From contig JBITNC010000001.1 of the NCBI GenBank assembly GCA_050084985.1, positions 72,540,001 to 72,604,000 of the forward strand: DNA of 64,000 nucleotides, read 5' to 3'. Position numbers and translations under genes: made by a program. Shown piece after piece: positions 24,992-35,909 of the stretch. This stretch comes from Nageia nagi (taxonomy: Eukaryota; Pinophyta). Numbering within the stretch: position 1 is the stretch's first letter; the number at the start of each line of letters is the position of its first letter. The notes beneath the pieces were generated by a model. It saw only the letters and a list, made by a program, of their open reading frames with translations. It had not been told where the DNA came from and did not search any database.

Positions 24992-25108
24992 GGAGGTGGC
25001 CTCCTAACCGAATATTCTATCAAATCCATGTTGTCTGACTCTATTTCTTGTATTTCAAATGGATGTTCTCAGCATTTTCTTAGCGATCATACTTCTAGTT
25101 TGAACCAT
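24992..25108 (-). pseudogene. Start of a gypsy gag ORF (truncated by gap)
   Basis: A minus-strand ATG at 25108 opens with MVQTRSMIAKKMLRTSI, then a stop. MVQTRS is a common N-terminus of plant gypsy Gag proteins. It lies at the proper distance (about 1.7 kb) downstream of the primer-binding site at 26790 to belong to the same element. Two stops occur before the gap. Confidence 0.6.
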
Positions 25109-26771
25109 TTTAAATATCATAAACAAACATCGTAAACAAAAACTCTATTTTTATCTTTTTAAAATAATTTCGGAAAAAACAATTTAATGCACAAACATCC
25201 TATATGCAAGCCTACTTTTAACGATGTGCTTATCTTTTTAATTTTTTCGCATATTTTTAATGTCTAAATTAAATGAGCGATATGAGTTGTTTATTTTTTT
25301 TTTTTTTTGGACTAGTCAAGTGTTAAACAAGGTAGGTTGGGTAATTCTAACATTTGCAAGTTTCTATGGCTTTTGGCTTGTTCGGCTTGGTTCTAGATGA
25401 GTCTCTTTTTTGACTCCTACCTAATGGAAAGTTACCTTGGTCATCACCTCCAAGTGTAACTAGCTCTATGGTTTCAAGTGCATTATGTCGGTGGTTACAA
25501 AGAAGTAAGAATTAACGGTTGGTAGCGACATCCAACTCGTTAATGTTCAATTATTTCTTAAGGCCTTATGAAATGCATTTAAACAAGTAAGATAGATTTA
25601 TGCCTACTACCCTCCCAAACATTCATGTCCATTTACTTATTTTATTTTAATGTGATGCAATCAAATTTTATTTTAAGTGAGTCTTGACCTTAATAAACCT
25701 CGTTATTCTTTTTAATTATAGTGAGATTCCTTATCCAACCTATTAATGATGTTTATTAACCCCTTCTAGCTGTGGAAGTATTATGTGTGGTAAATTACTT
25801 CTTCTTACTAGTCACATATCTCTTCGACCTCCAATGGAGTGGTAAGAGCAGACTTGGTAAGAAGCCGTTAAGTGTGGATAAATTAGTTAAGTGAGGTTCA
25901 TTTACTCCTCCAAGAGTCACATGTCCCTTCGACCTCCAATGGAGTGGTAAGGGCAGACATCTTTAAGAGTTTTAATGTGAAGCAAATTTCTAAAAATGAA
26001 ATGTGAAAGTACTTAATGTATTCGAATTTCCCCAAATTCATTAACCTTTTAATATGATTAAGCTACCCAAAAAAAACCCAATTCATTTACCTTAGGTTCA
26101 TTCTCACTTAAGTATGGTTCATTTACTCCTTTCAGTAATGGAAGTATTATGTGTAGTAAATTACTTCCTTTTACTAGTCACATATCCCTTCGACCTCTAA
26201 TGGAGTGGTAAGGGCGGACTTAGTAAGAGGTGCTTACACGTGAATAAATTAACCAGATTAATGATAATGTGAAATAAAAAAGAAAAGAAAGTAATTAATT
26301 ACCCCTTCTTATCAGGTCTATTCTGATCACCTTAGATCGCACGAAGCGCAAAGGGAGAGCATAATTAGACAAGATAAAAAGTATTTAATGTACCCTTAAC
26401 CCAAAACATTAAAGATAAATACGTAACATTATACATAAAATAATTTAATACAAGATGCATTTAACTTTTCACTACCCGTTTCCTATATGCACTCTGAGCA
26501 AAGAGATCACACACAATTTTACCGACTGTCATTTTAAATGCCTAATTACGCTTACTGTATTCAATTCAGATCAGGATACATACTTGTTTTTCAGAGACCG
26601 TTGACGACTTTGACAGGATTATTGCCGATCCGAAGAACACAGAAGACAACAACAAAACAACAGATTAAGTTAGTTTCTGATTCCACAAGATGCAAACAGA
26701 TTTTAAAATAAAATCAAAACAATATGCAATTGATCCTATTTTTGTTTTAATTTTCTGAAATGCATGCAAGG
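25109..26771 (-). mobile_element. 5' leader of the second gypsy element
   Basis: Non-coding sequence between primer-binding site and gag start. It contains degenerate repeats of a block with CCTTCGACCTCCAATGGAGT and GGTAAG at 25821, 25925 and 26186. A longer duplication pairs 25763-25880 with 26131-26245 (shared TGGAAGTATTATGTGT, then ACTAGTCACATAT). Less decayed than the DNA left of the gap. No protein domain seen. Confidence 0.65.
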
Positions 26772-26790
26772 GGCCCTCCTTCTAGCGCCA
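26772..26790 (-). other. Primer-binding site of the second gypsy element
   Basis: The minus strand reads TGGCGCTAGAAGGAGGGCC, three bases inside the LTR end (LTR terminal CA at 26794-26795 on the complement). The sequence TGGCGCTAGAAGGAGGG is familiar from plant Tat/Athila-type gypsy elements. I do not assign the tRNA. Confidence 0.8.
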
Positions 26791-27386
26791 GATTGTGTAC
26801 ATCAAAATATGAACCTAAAATGCAATTTAAACTGATAAATCATTCAACATAACTATCATGAACATACTCGATAATACACATCAATAATAATAACAATACT
26901 ATATTCTAAAGTATTTGAATACAAAAAAGCGAGCTTTTTATTGATCTATTGTAATCAGTATTAACAGCGATTGTTGTGAATCGATAACAATCAATGCGGG
27001 TGGATGGACAACGATCCGTCTTTATTATCTATCTGGTGAATCACCGTCAACTAATCTTTGAGTCATCGCCAATCAGCTCTGTATGCATTGGAGTAATCTT
27101 CACAGAGTTTTGAAGTGTTTTTGTCGATTCCTTGTTGTTCTCTTTTACGTTTACTTCCGTCGTCCCCTTTTTGTATTAACCCTGCGCACAGAAAATGAAC
27201 AAAGCATCAAAAGCATACCTGTCCATACATATTAATCAGCAAATGAATAACATAATATGGAAATATAATTGTTATGAGATTTGCTATTAATCAAGCTTAC
27301 AACCTTTTGCGAATAATCTCCTGCTTTGATTTCAACAGAGCTTCGCTAGATTAAAATTGGGTCCCCGCGTTCTCATACAGAGCTTG

Positions 27387-27394
27387 TATTTATA
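27387..27394 (-). promoter_or_regulatory. Probable TATA box of the gypsy LTR
   Basis: The minus strand reads GAGCTTATAAATACAAGC. TATAAATA is the best TATA match in the LTR. It lies just downstream of the two tandem arrays and about 600 bp before the LTR end, as expected for the U3/R junction. Confidence 0.65.
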
Positions 27395-27763
27395 AGCTCA
27401 ATAGGTTGTTATTAATTTGTTTATCATCCCAAGATTTCAGGTAACCTCCCGACCTAAATTTGAATATGGTATTATCTCTGATCTGCATTCATGATTTCAA
27501 ATTGGACGTACTCGGCTATTTTGGACTTAAATTTGTTTATTGTTTAACTGTTCAAGGATCGTCACCGAGTTTTTAGTGATTATATATTAACATTAGAATG
27601 GTCATTCTATTATCATTTTTTAATGATAAGGGTCGGAAAAAACACCTGTTTCATATATGTTTGAAATATATAATAAATTCTTTATTGAAACCCCGGGTAC
27701 TTTACCTGCAATCATGAGTTCAAAATAAGCTGGAGTCAATAGTAAAAACGTTTCGGAATAAAA

Positions 27764-27914
27764 ATGTTCCAGAATGAAAGTGTTCCGGAAGTGAGTGTTC
27801 CGGAAATAAGTGTTCCGGAAGTGAGTGTTCCGGAAGTAAGTGTTCAGGAAGTGAGTGTTTCGGAAATAAGTGTTTTGGAAATAAGTGTTCCGGAAGTGAA
27901 TGTTCTGGAAATAG
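27764..27914. repeat. 15-bp minisatellite with TTCCGGAA palindrome, about 10 units
   Basis: The unit is GTGTTCCGGAAGTGA, with alternating GTGA and ATAA endings. Most units hold the 8-bp palindrome TTCCGGAA, and variants differ by C/T or G/A changes. The length is a multiple of three, so antisense frames read as a spurious pentapeptide repeat ([10 protein letters not shown]). I regard the array as regulatory or structural, not coding. Confidence 0.92.
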
Positions 27915-27958
27915 CACATTCCAGAAGTAAATTAAAAGCTTAATTGTGGAAAAGTCCA

Positions 27959-29180
27959 GGTTTCGGAGATGATGAGGTCATCAGGGAGTGACCAAATATC
28001 TAGAGCCAGTATAACATTCCAGAATTAAGAAGATGACGCCATGGGGAGAACGATATTCCCATTTTAAGTGAACCCGGGTCCCAGAAATGCTGACATCATC
28101 CCGAGGTGATTAAATATCCGAAACCAGTATAACCTTTCAGAATTCTGACGATGACATCACGGGGGGAAACAAAGTTCATAGTTTTAACTAAACTCGGGTC
28201 CTGGAAGATGATGAGGTCATCAGGGAGTGACCAAATATCTGAAACCAGTATAACATTCCAGAATTCTGATGATGACGTCACGGGGGAAACAAAGTTCACA
28301 GTTTTAACTGAACCCGGGTCCTGGAAGATGATGAGGTCATCAGGGAGTGACCAAATATCCGAAACTAGTATAACATTCTGAAATTTTGATGATGACATCA
28401 CAGGGGGAAACAAAGTTCACAGTTTTAACTGAACCCGGGTCCCGGAAGATGATGAGGTCATCAGGGAGTGACCAAATATCTGGAACCAGTATAACATTCT
28501 AGAATTCTGACGATGACATCACAGGGAGAATGAAGTTAGCAATTTTAACTGAACTCGGGTCCTGGAAGATGATGAGGTCATCAAGGAGTGACCAAATATC
28601 TAGAACCAGTATAACATTCTGAAATTCTGATGATGACATCACAGGGAGAATGAAGTTAGCAATTTGAACTGAACCCGGGTCCTGGAAGATGATGAGGTCA
28701 TCAGGGAGTGACCAAATATCCAGAACCAGTATAACATTCTGGAATTCTGACGATGACATCACAAGGAGAATGAAGTTAGCAATTTGAACTGAACCCGGGT
28801 CCCGGAAGATGATGAGGTCATCAGGGGGTGACCAAATATCTGGAACCAGTATAACATTCTAGAATTCTGACGATGACGTCACAGGGAGAATGAAGTTAGC
28901 AATTTTAACTGAACCTGGGTCTCGAAAGATGATGAGGTCATCAGGGGGTGACCAAATATCCGGAACCAGTATAACATTCTGGAATTCTGATGATGACATC
29001 ACAGGGAGAATGAAGTTAGCAATTTTAACTGAACCCGGGTCCCGGAAGATGATGAGGTCATCAAGGGGTGACCAAATATCCGGAACCAGTATAACATTCT
29101 GGAACCCGGGTCCCAGAAATGCTGACATCATCTCGAGAAAATTTAATATCCGGAACCAGTATAACATTCCGAAATTATGA
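27959..29180. repeat. 120-bp tandem array in LTR U3, about 10 units, with bZIP-like sites
   Basis: The phase marker GATGATGAGGTCATC starts at 27968, 28207, 28327, 28448, 28568, 28688, 28808, 28928 and 29048, a period of 120 bp. A diverged unit lies near 28088 and a partial one at 29105-29180. Each unit holds ATGAGGTCAT, GACCAAATATC, AACCAGTATAACATTC, a TGACGTCA/TGACATCA site and AACCCGGGTC. TGACGTCA is the palindromic core bound by plant TGA/CREB-like bZIP factors. ORFs in the array are repeats, not genes. Confidence 0.95.
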
Positions 29181-29235
29181 TAATGACGAAAAGCCCGCAC
29201 TGAACTAGTAATAGTGTTTATTTTAAGTGTCTACA

Positions 29236-30279
29236 ATATCTACATCAGCAAGGTTTTAAAAAGGGTATGTTGGACAGTAATCTCTACACTAAATCTAAAA
29301 TAATCACCAAGTTATCATTGTTGTTTATGTAAATGATATTATTTTTGGAGGTAGCAAAGATGAAATATGCAAAGATTTTGCTAACCAAATGCAAACAGAG
29401 TTTGAAATGTCAATGATAGGTGAACTTTCATATTTTCTTGGTTTGCAAGTTAATCAATTAAAGAATGGTATTTTTATTTCGCAAATCAAGTATGTTAAAG
29501 AGATGTTGAAAAAGTTCACTATGGAGGATTGCAAGCCTGTGAGCACTCCTATGATGACAGGCTGCAAGATAAGCAAGGATGATAAGTCACCATCAGTAGA
29601 TCAGACTATGTACAGGTCAATGATTGGGAGCCTATTATATTTGATAGCTACCAGACCCAACATACTTCAGGCAGTGTGTATGGTTGCACGGTTCCAAGCA
29701 AGTCCAAAGGAAACACATGTGGCTACAGTAAAATGGATTTTTTGGTACCTTAAAGGTACAATGGACTATGGTCTATGGTATCCTAAAGGAAAAGATTTCA
29801 CACTCATTACTTTCTCATATGCAGATTGGGTAGGATGTGTAGATGACAGGAAAAGCACTAGTGGCAGTGCATTTTACTTGGGTAATAATCTTATCGGTTA
29901 GCATAGTAAGAAATAAGAATCGGTATCATTATCCATCGTAGAAGTAGAGTACATAGCAGTGACATCATGTTGTACATAGCTTATGTGGATGAAACAAATG
30001 ATGAAAGATCTAGGGATTCAGATCACTGACCCTATTTTAATTATGTGTGATAACACAAGTGCAATCAATATTTCTAAGAATCCAGTCATGCATTCAAGAA
30101 CAAAACATATTGCCATTTGATATCATTTTTTGAAGGAAAAGGTTGCAGAAGGAGAGGTAAAGTTAGAATTTGTTCTCACATCAGAGCAAGTAGCAGATAT
30201 ATTTACTAAACCATTACCCAAAGAAGTTTTTGAGTACCTACGAAAGAAATTGGGAGTGGTGATATTGCCCAAGCATTGA
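29236..30279 (+). pseudogene. Copia pol: 3' half of reverse transcriptase and RNase H
   Basis: Begins mid-RT at YLHQQGFKKGMLDSNLYTKS, has one frameshift near 29310, then VVYVNDIIFGG (family YVDD with the first D changed to N), FEMSMIGELSYFLGLQ, PVSTPMMTG, YRSMIGSLLYL, RPNI and the RNase H: SYADWVGCVDDRKSTSGSAF, VEVEYIAVTSCC, ICDNTSAINISKNPVMHSRT, KHI, VLTSEQVADIFTKPLP. It stops at TGA 30277. Four in-frame stops (29899 TAG, 29914 TAA, 29977 TAG, 30118 TGA) stand where the family has Q, Q, Q and R, each one C-to-T change. The 5' part of the element is missing because the gypsy LTR at 26794-29235 inserted here. Confidence 0.95.
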
Positions 30280-30493
30280 CTAGCTTTTGGGCGCACAATC
30301 TCAGGGGCAGTAATTTTGTATTTGTTTATCTTTTTAATCCTGTATAATTATGTTCTTTTGTATACTTATTTACACCTAAGTTTTGTGTATATGGACTCAG
30401 GGGAGTCCACGACACCCCTTTGTATTTGTTGTCAAAGGGGGAGAAGAGTAACAAGTTTTTACATGTGTTGCCAACAATTCCAAAGGGGGAGAT
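30280..30493 (+). other. Copia 3' untranslated region and polypurine tract
   Basis: Contains two purine tracts, CAAAGGGGGAGAAGAG (30435-30450) and CCAAAGGGGGAGATTAT (30480-30496). The second abuts the LTR start. CAAAGGGGGAGATT is the standard Copia polypurine tract. Confidence 0.85.
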
Positions 30494-32464
30494 TATTGAG
30501 TATGGTGCAACAGTGTTGTGATTGTTGTCAACATGATGAGATTAGTGTGCATAAGGTTCATATGGTTGCACATGTCAAAGAAATAACATTGATAAGATCT
30601 ACAAAATTGTTGGATGCAAAAACGATAAAGGGACCAAAAGTTGTCATGAGGTACCAAAAGTTGTCAAGAGGGCCAAATTACAAATGGAAGGTGACAGACA
30701 ATGAGAGATGGTTTGGATCAATTTTTGGGTTGATAAAAAACTTTTGTGAAGCATTGGAACGGTCAAATTTCATGTTGGTTCAGTTTTGGGCACTCTTGTG
30801 GATTATGGTGCAGTCAGAAATTTATGTAAAATTAGCTTTGTACAATTTGAATTGCAAGCAAATGGTGATGAATCAGAGGTTGAAATTTAAATAATATATA
30901 TTAATATATACCAAAAAGGTGTGGTCCAAATTTCATAGCAAGATGATAATCAAGAAAGAAATGGTACAAGCTGCAAAATGCCACTGTAATTTTTTGACTG
31001 TTTGAGCATAAATTTTGGAAATAGTAGGTTGGTTGTTTTGGGTTCTAAAAGTCTTCAAATTTAGAATTTCAAAGTTTGTACATGTATAACTTGATGAGAT
31101 GAACAACTTTTTCTTTTGAACCATCTTGATTTGAAGCCTCGAACTATGAGAACCTATAACTTGCACAAATCTAAGCATAACAAAATACCTGTGAAATCTA
31201 TGTCGGAGGCCACTTTGTGAAAAGTGCTGTGTGCAAAATATGAGGAGCTAAAACTTCAAATTTGGATAGAATGTATTTGGTTATATGAAGAACATGTGAT
31301 CCAAATTTCATATTAAATTGTGCACTCAGCAAGAAGTTATAGCTCATCGAAAAAGCCATTAGAGCTTTTTTTTAATTTTCCAGTTTTGGTCGACAATGGT
31401 TTTAAGTGACAAGCAAAAAGGAATAGTGTGTATGGTTTGAAAAAATGCTCTTTCCTTTTATTTTATATCTCAGTTATCACACTTCTATTTAAGGCTCAAG
31501 AGTTCTTTTATGATGTGACATTTAAAAAAAAAACCAAGAGAGGAGAAGATAAAAAGATAGATTCGAGCTTTGAAAGGTATTTCAGCATCTATGTGAAATT
31601 CGTCATACCATTTTGTGCCTTATGGATATGGAACACACATTCTAAGTGCATTCGAGGTATTATCTTCAACCAGTTCGAATAAATTCAGATTTTTCTGGGT
31701 TTGTGTTTTGGCAGTGTAGTTTGTTATTGAGAGGTGTGTGAAGCATGTATGAGTAATGGATATCTCAAAAATGAATGTTTTATTGATAATTATATAAGTG
31801 TTGAAAGTTCTATATGTTTGTGAGAAATTATATCAGTTTTGATTTAGAATATGAGGAGTTTTCTTGGTGAAAAATAACGATAGCCCTTTCAGTGATATGA
31901 GTAACAATTTCTTGATCCGATTTTGAGCATTTTTTAGTAGACAGGAATCCAAAGAAAATGTGTATGAATTAAAAGGGGTTTTAGATTACAGATGAATGGA
32001 GAGCTATTAGCATGAGCATAAAGAAAATAGAATATGATTCAGATTGTATTTTGTGAGAAAAGTTTTGAGCTAGACCATTCCGGGTCTTGGGTAACTGGTT
32101 ATCAATCTTTCATTCCATCTTATTAAATCTGTCAAGTGGGTGCTTGGCAAGTGGGGTTGGTGCTCCTTGCAGTGGGTGCTACAAAGCTTAGGGGTTGGTG
32201 ATCCTTTCAGTTGGTGCTGATAAATTATGTGTAAAGTTGGTGCTTTACAATGGCTAGATTTGGATTGAAGTCCAAGCAGTCTTTTTCAGGGATGTAGCCA
32301 CATTGGTGAACCTCGTTATATCTTGTGTTGTGTGTTTGCTATCTTGGTGTGCTTGCTCTATTTGGTTTTATTTCTCTATTGCACTATTTAAAGTTTCTAG
32401 ATTTAAAGTTTTAAAATTGAAACACTGATTCACCCCCCCTCTCAGTGTTATGCATAGTTCAACA
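30494..32464 (+). repeat. Copia 3' LTR, about 1.97 kb
   Basis: Starts after the polypurine tract at TATTGAG (probably once TGTTGAG) and ends GTTCAACA at 32464, just after CACTGATTCACCCCCCCTCT (CACCCCCCTCT is typical of Copia LTR ends). The stretch TGGTGAACCTCGTTATATC with CTTGTGTTGTG (32305-32335) is typical of Sire/Tork-type Copia U5. The long LTR favours the Sire/Maximus group. The 5' LTR is not in the window as assembled. A chance ORF (30316-30894) crosses the LTR edge and is not a gene. Confidence 0.8.
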
Positions 32465-35400
32465 CCTGATCATTGCAACATAGGCAACAATCCATAGCCA
32501 AGATTAAGAATAGTAAACTACCTTACTCTTGAGGTCTCGCAATCATAATACATAGCCATAATTTGGAAAAAACATTTCATACATAACATTCACAAAAGTA
32601 ATAACAGTGACTTTGTTGCAAGAGGGTAAAGCATTGTCTGTTTATATGATCATTTATGAATTGCTCTTATAGATTAGGGAAAATTTGTTAGAATGTTTAA
32701 CTGTTCTAATTTCTAAAGCTAGCTATTTATACAACTTCCTCCCCTTTTAGATGGTTGGATCTTATTAACATACATTATTCCTAGTATTGAATGAAACAAC
32801 TACAACAATGTTATTTACATAAATGTTATAACTATGCTAGATTGTATAATATACAAGTTTAAATCAACATTAACTATTCAAATTTTCTAGACCTTCTAGG
32901 GCTTTGTAACTTCCAATCAACCATGTCCATAGAGCTACAATTTTTTTAACATGTCATTGATTACTCCTATGAGAACCTTATAGATGATTAGATTTAACAC
33001 TGTTGCTAATTGAAAGTGGTATTATGGTAGATTGAGTAGTTGTTTGATTGCATGTTGATTGGTATGATTTGATTGTTTACTTTATTAGCCTCCATATACT
33101 CCTTTGCAATATTCATGATGTATATTGTGGATGTTAGTAATCAAAGTAATGATGATTTGTAGATATTATGTTTGTTTAAATTAAGAAGAATTACCATTGT
33201 TATGTGGAAATGAGTTGGTGTCAACACATTAATAGGGATTCAGGGGTTAAACACTTAAGATGAAGTGGACTCATGTATTCTTTCTCATACATTTCTTTTC
33301 TATTCACTCAACAGGCTCTATGTTCTTCTTCTAGGCTTTATTGATGATCTGGTTTTTTCTTAAACCTATTGATTTTCATAAAAAATGTGACATCATCTCT
33401 TGAAATCACTAGGCTCTATCAATGATATTCAAGAATCTACAATGGCTATTACCTATTTCAAGACTCATTGATTTTGATTAAAAATTGTGACATCATGCTT
33501 TGAAATCCTTGAGTACTATTTACATTTTTCCAAAGTTGAACTCTGCATATACATACAAGTCTTAGACTTTCATGTTAATGATTCCTAGAGACTCTATGGT
33601 GATAAATATGATTTTGGGTAATTTTTATATGTGAATTATTGGGTGTACTTATAGAATATGACATGATTTTCAGGTGCTCTAGACTTTTGGTTAGCAAAAA
33701 GTAAAAGAATATAAGTTTAACACAAGTGTTTTTGATAAAATCTTCAAGTGACCTTATTTACATATTTCCTAGGTATTGAAGAAAGACAAAACTCTTAGAT
33801 GAATTTATTTACAAAATGAATCCCAGCACTCTAGGGAATAAGAATGTAAAAAGGGGGAAAGGTTTAAATAATACAAGACATGAAGACTCTAAAAGAATGG
33901 TGATTTCCTAAGTATTCTTATATACATAGCTTCTGGGTATTAAGGCAAATGAAATAATAAAGAATGAAGAATAGTAAGATTACCTAGATTTTTAGTATTA
34001 TTTTGGAAGAATATAGGAATATTTATAAGGATTCCTCAACCTAAAAGAAATTAACTTTAATTACTTCATAACATAACATAAAACATGTAAATTCATAACT
34101 TACATTATTATACTAATCCTAGAAATTTTTATCTTCAATAATATCAATTCATTATTTAATTTGAGTTATTTTAAGATATGTGATTATTTTATTCTATTGA
34201 ATCATTGTGATAACATTGTTCATTAATAAAATTTAATATAAACTATCCTAGAGAGAATATTTTAAGCCTTTGAATATTCTATGAGGAATCCCTAAATCCA
34301 CTTCTACATTGGCTAATAGATCCATCTCTCTATTACCCTCTCTCAACCATGAGAGATAATAGACTAATCCTACTTTGGTAGCTTGATTTAATTCTTAAAT
34401 AATACCAATTTTTTATTTAAATATATTTTTTGAACTATATATCCATTAATAATGAACTAAGAATATCCCTATATAATCAAATTGGAGAAGCCTTTCTTTT
34501 GAGCAAAATGCATACTAGTTATTAAAGGTATGGCTTTTGTCCTATTCAAAGTATTTAGTAAGATATCCATGGAAAATAAATAAACCATATTATATTCATG
34601 GTATTGAAAATACTTACACAAACCTATTCTTATGGATTCCCCTTGGAGGCCCATCAAAGTTAAGTTTTAACTAAACAATTTAAGGATTGTATATTACTAT
34701 GATTCTCTTAACTCTATTATTATTGCAACCTTTCATTAGATAAGATATAACAATATAATAAAAATAATTATTTTTTAATAACTTGATATCACAATAACAT
34801 TTATTTACTTTAATATATGCTAAAACTTTTCCTTGATTAAGTGTATATTCCTTCCCTTCCATAAATTCTAGATAATTATTGATATCCCTTGGTACCAAAT
34901 TAAATGTTCAATCTCTCCATATGCTAACTACAATGAGTTTAGGATGTTACTTAAGGATTTAGAAAACAACCAAGATACATTGAATATGTTTAAAATCTAA
35001 TTGCAAATTTACAATATGGAACTAGAATAAGAAAAAAAAATATAATTATTACTTCTTATTAACCATATTAAAGACATGGTAGGAGAAAATTCATTCTTTA
35101 TAATTTTATTGGGTTATTTATTCTATGATTCACCATATGAATAAAGCTCATGTTTCTTATGGATTATTTATATCCCTAAAAGGGTTTAGTCTCCAAAGAA
35201 GGATTGGATGCCCCCTTGAAAAGCCACTCCTAGTCCTATTTGATTGAAACTGTACCCTCTTCCATTCCTACCTAGAATAACTCATCTTTAGCATCAAGTG
35301 ATAATATTAAAATTAAAAAGAATTTTCTTTAGTTTATAGGATTCTCCTCTATTCATACCTTCCAATAATATTTTATCTCTCCATTTGGAAATACCCCTAA

Positions 35401-35909
35401 TACTAAAGATTCTTTATAGTTTACTACCAAAGAACTACAATCCTACTGAAGAATGATTTTCATATTTTATAGTTGTTAGTGACTTTCATTTTCTAAATTA
35501 AAAATATTCCTAAATCAAAGTGCATTACCATTCCTAATTATTTATTTCTTTAATTTTACTATCATATTCTTGCAATTAATTATAAAGTTATAATTTTTTG
35601 TCCATGGGGAGGTTATCAATAGAAATATGCAAAGATTCTCTTAACCATCTAGATTTTTTTATTATTATATTGTAGGAGTGCATTTTTAAAGGAAAAAACC
35701 TAACCTTTAAAATATCTTAAGATTCAAAACTTAAGCTCATATGTAAAAAATATTCACCTAAGACCAATAAAACAACATCACTTGAATTTTAGGATAAATA
35801 ATTATACAAAAATAAAATACTTTCTAAAAACTAAAAACTAGTTATTTCCCTTCCCCACAACATCATGAATCTCCTTCATCATTTCAATGGCCAACTATTT
35901 TAGTTGGAT
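32465..35909. other. Unassigned AT-rich DNA
   Basis: No domain, LTR pair or RNA gene recognised on either strand; only short chance ORFs. Possibly the Copia element's old flanking DNA. Confidence 0.5.

Larger units (their letters stand above)
26794..29235 (-). repeat. 5' LTR of the second gypsy element, 2.44 kb
   Basis: Termini: on the plus strand it begins TGTGTACATC (26794) and ends GTGTCTACA (29235). On the minus strand it therefore starts TGTAGACACTTAAAA and ends TACACA, followed by the primer-binding site. The right boundary is confirmed because the Copia RT frame (YLHQQGFKKG) begins at the very next bases. Layout in transcriptional order: a 120-bp tandem array, a 15-bp array, a TATA box, then R/U5. 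CpG-bearing words are still common, so it is younger than most of the window. Confidence 0.88.

Noticed and set aside
27620-27919. Minus-strand ORFs encoding pentapeptide repeats ([10 protein letters not shown] and LPEHL types)
   Set aside because: They arise because the 15-bp LTR minisatellite is a multiple of three. Two frames are open at once and units carry promoter-side palindromes, so coding is unlikely.
27764-29180. Possible CRISPR array
   Set aside because: Repeats are contiguous, without unique spacers, and lie in a plant LTR; no cas genes are present.
28096-29200. Repeated ORFs on both strands across the 120-bp array
   Set aside because: The 120-bp unit is a multiple of three without stops in some frames. 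Both strands are open, and the array lies in LTR U3.
30316-30894. 192-codon ORF with Cys-rich start, considered as a small host gene
   Set aside because: It crosses the polypurine tract and LTR boundary of the Copia element and has no domain; a chance ORF.
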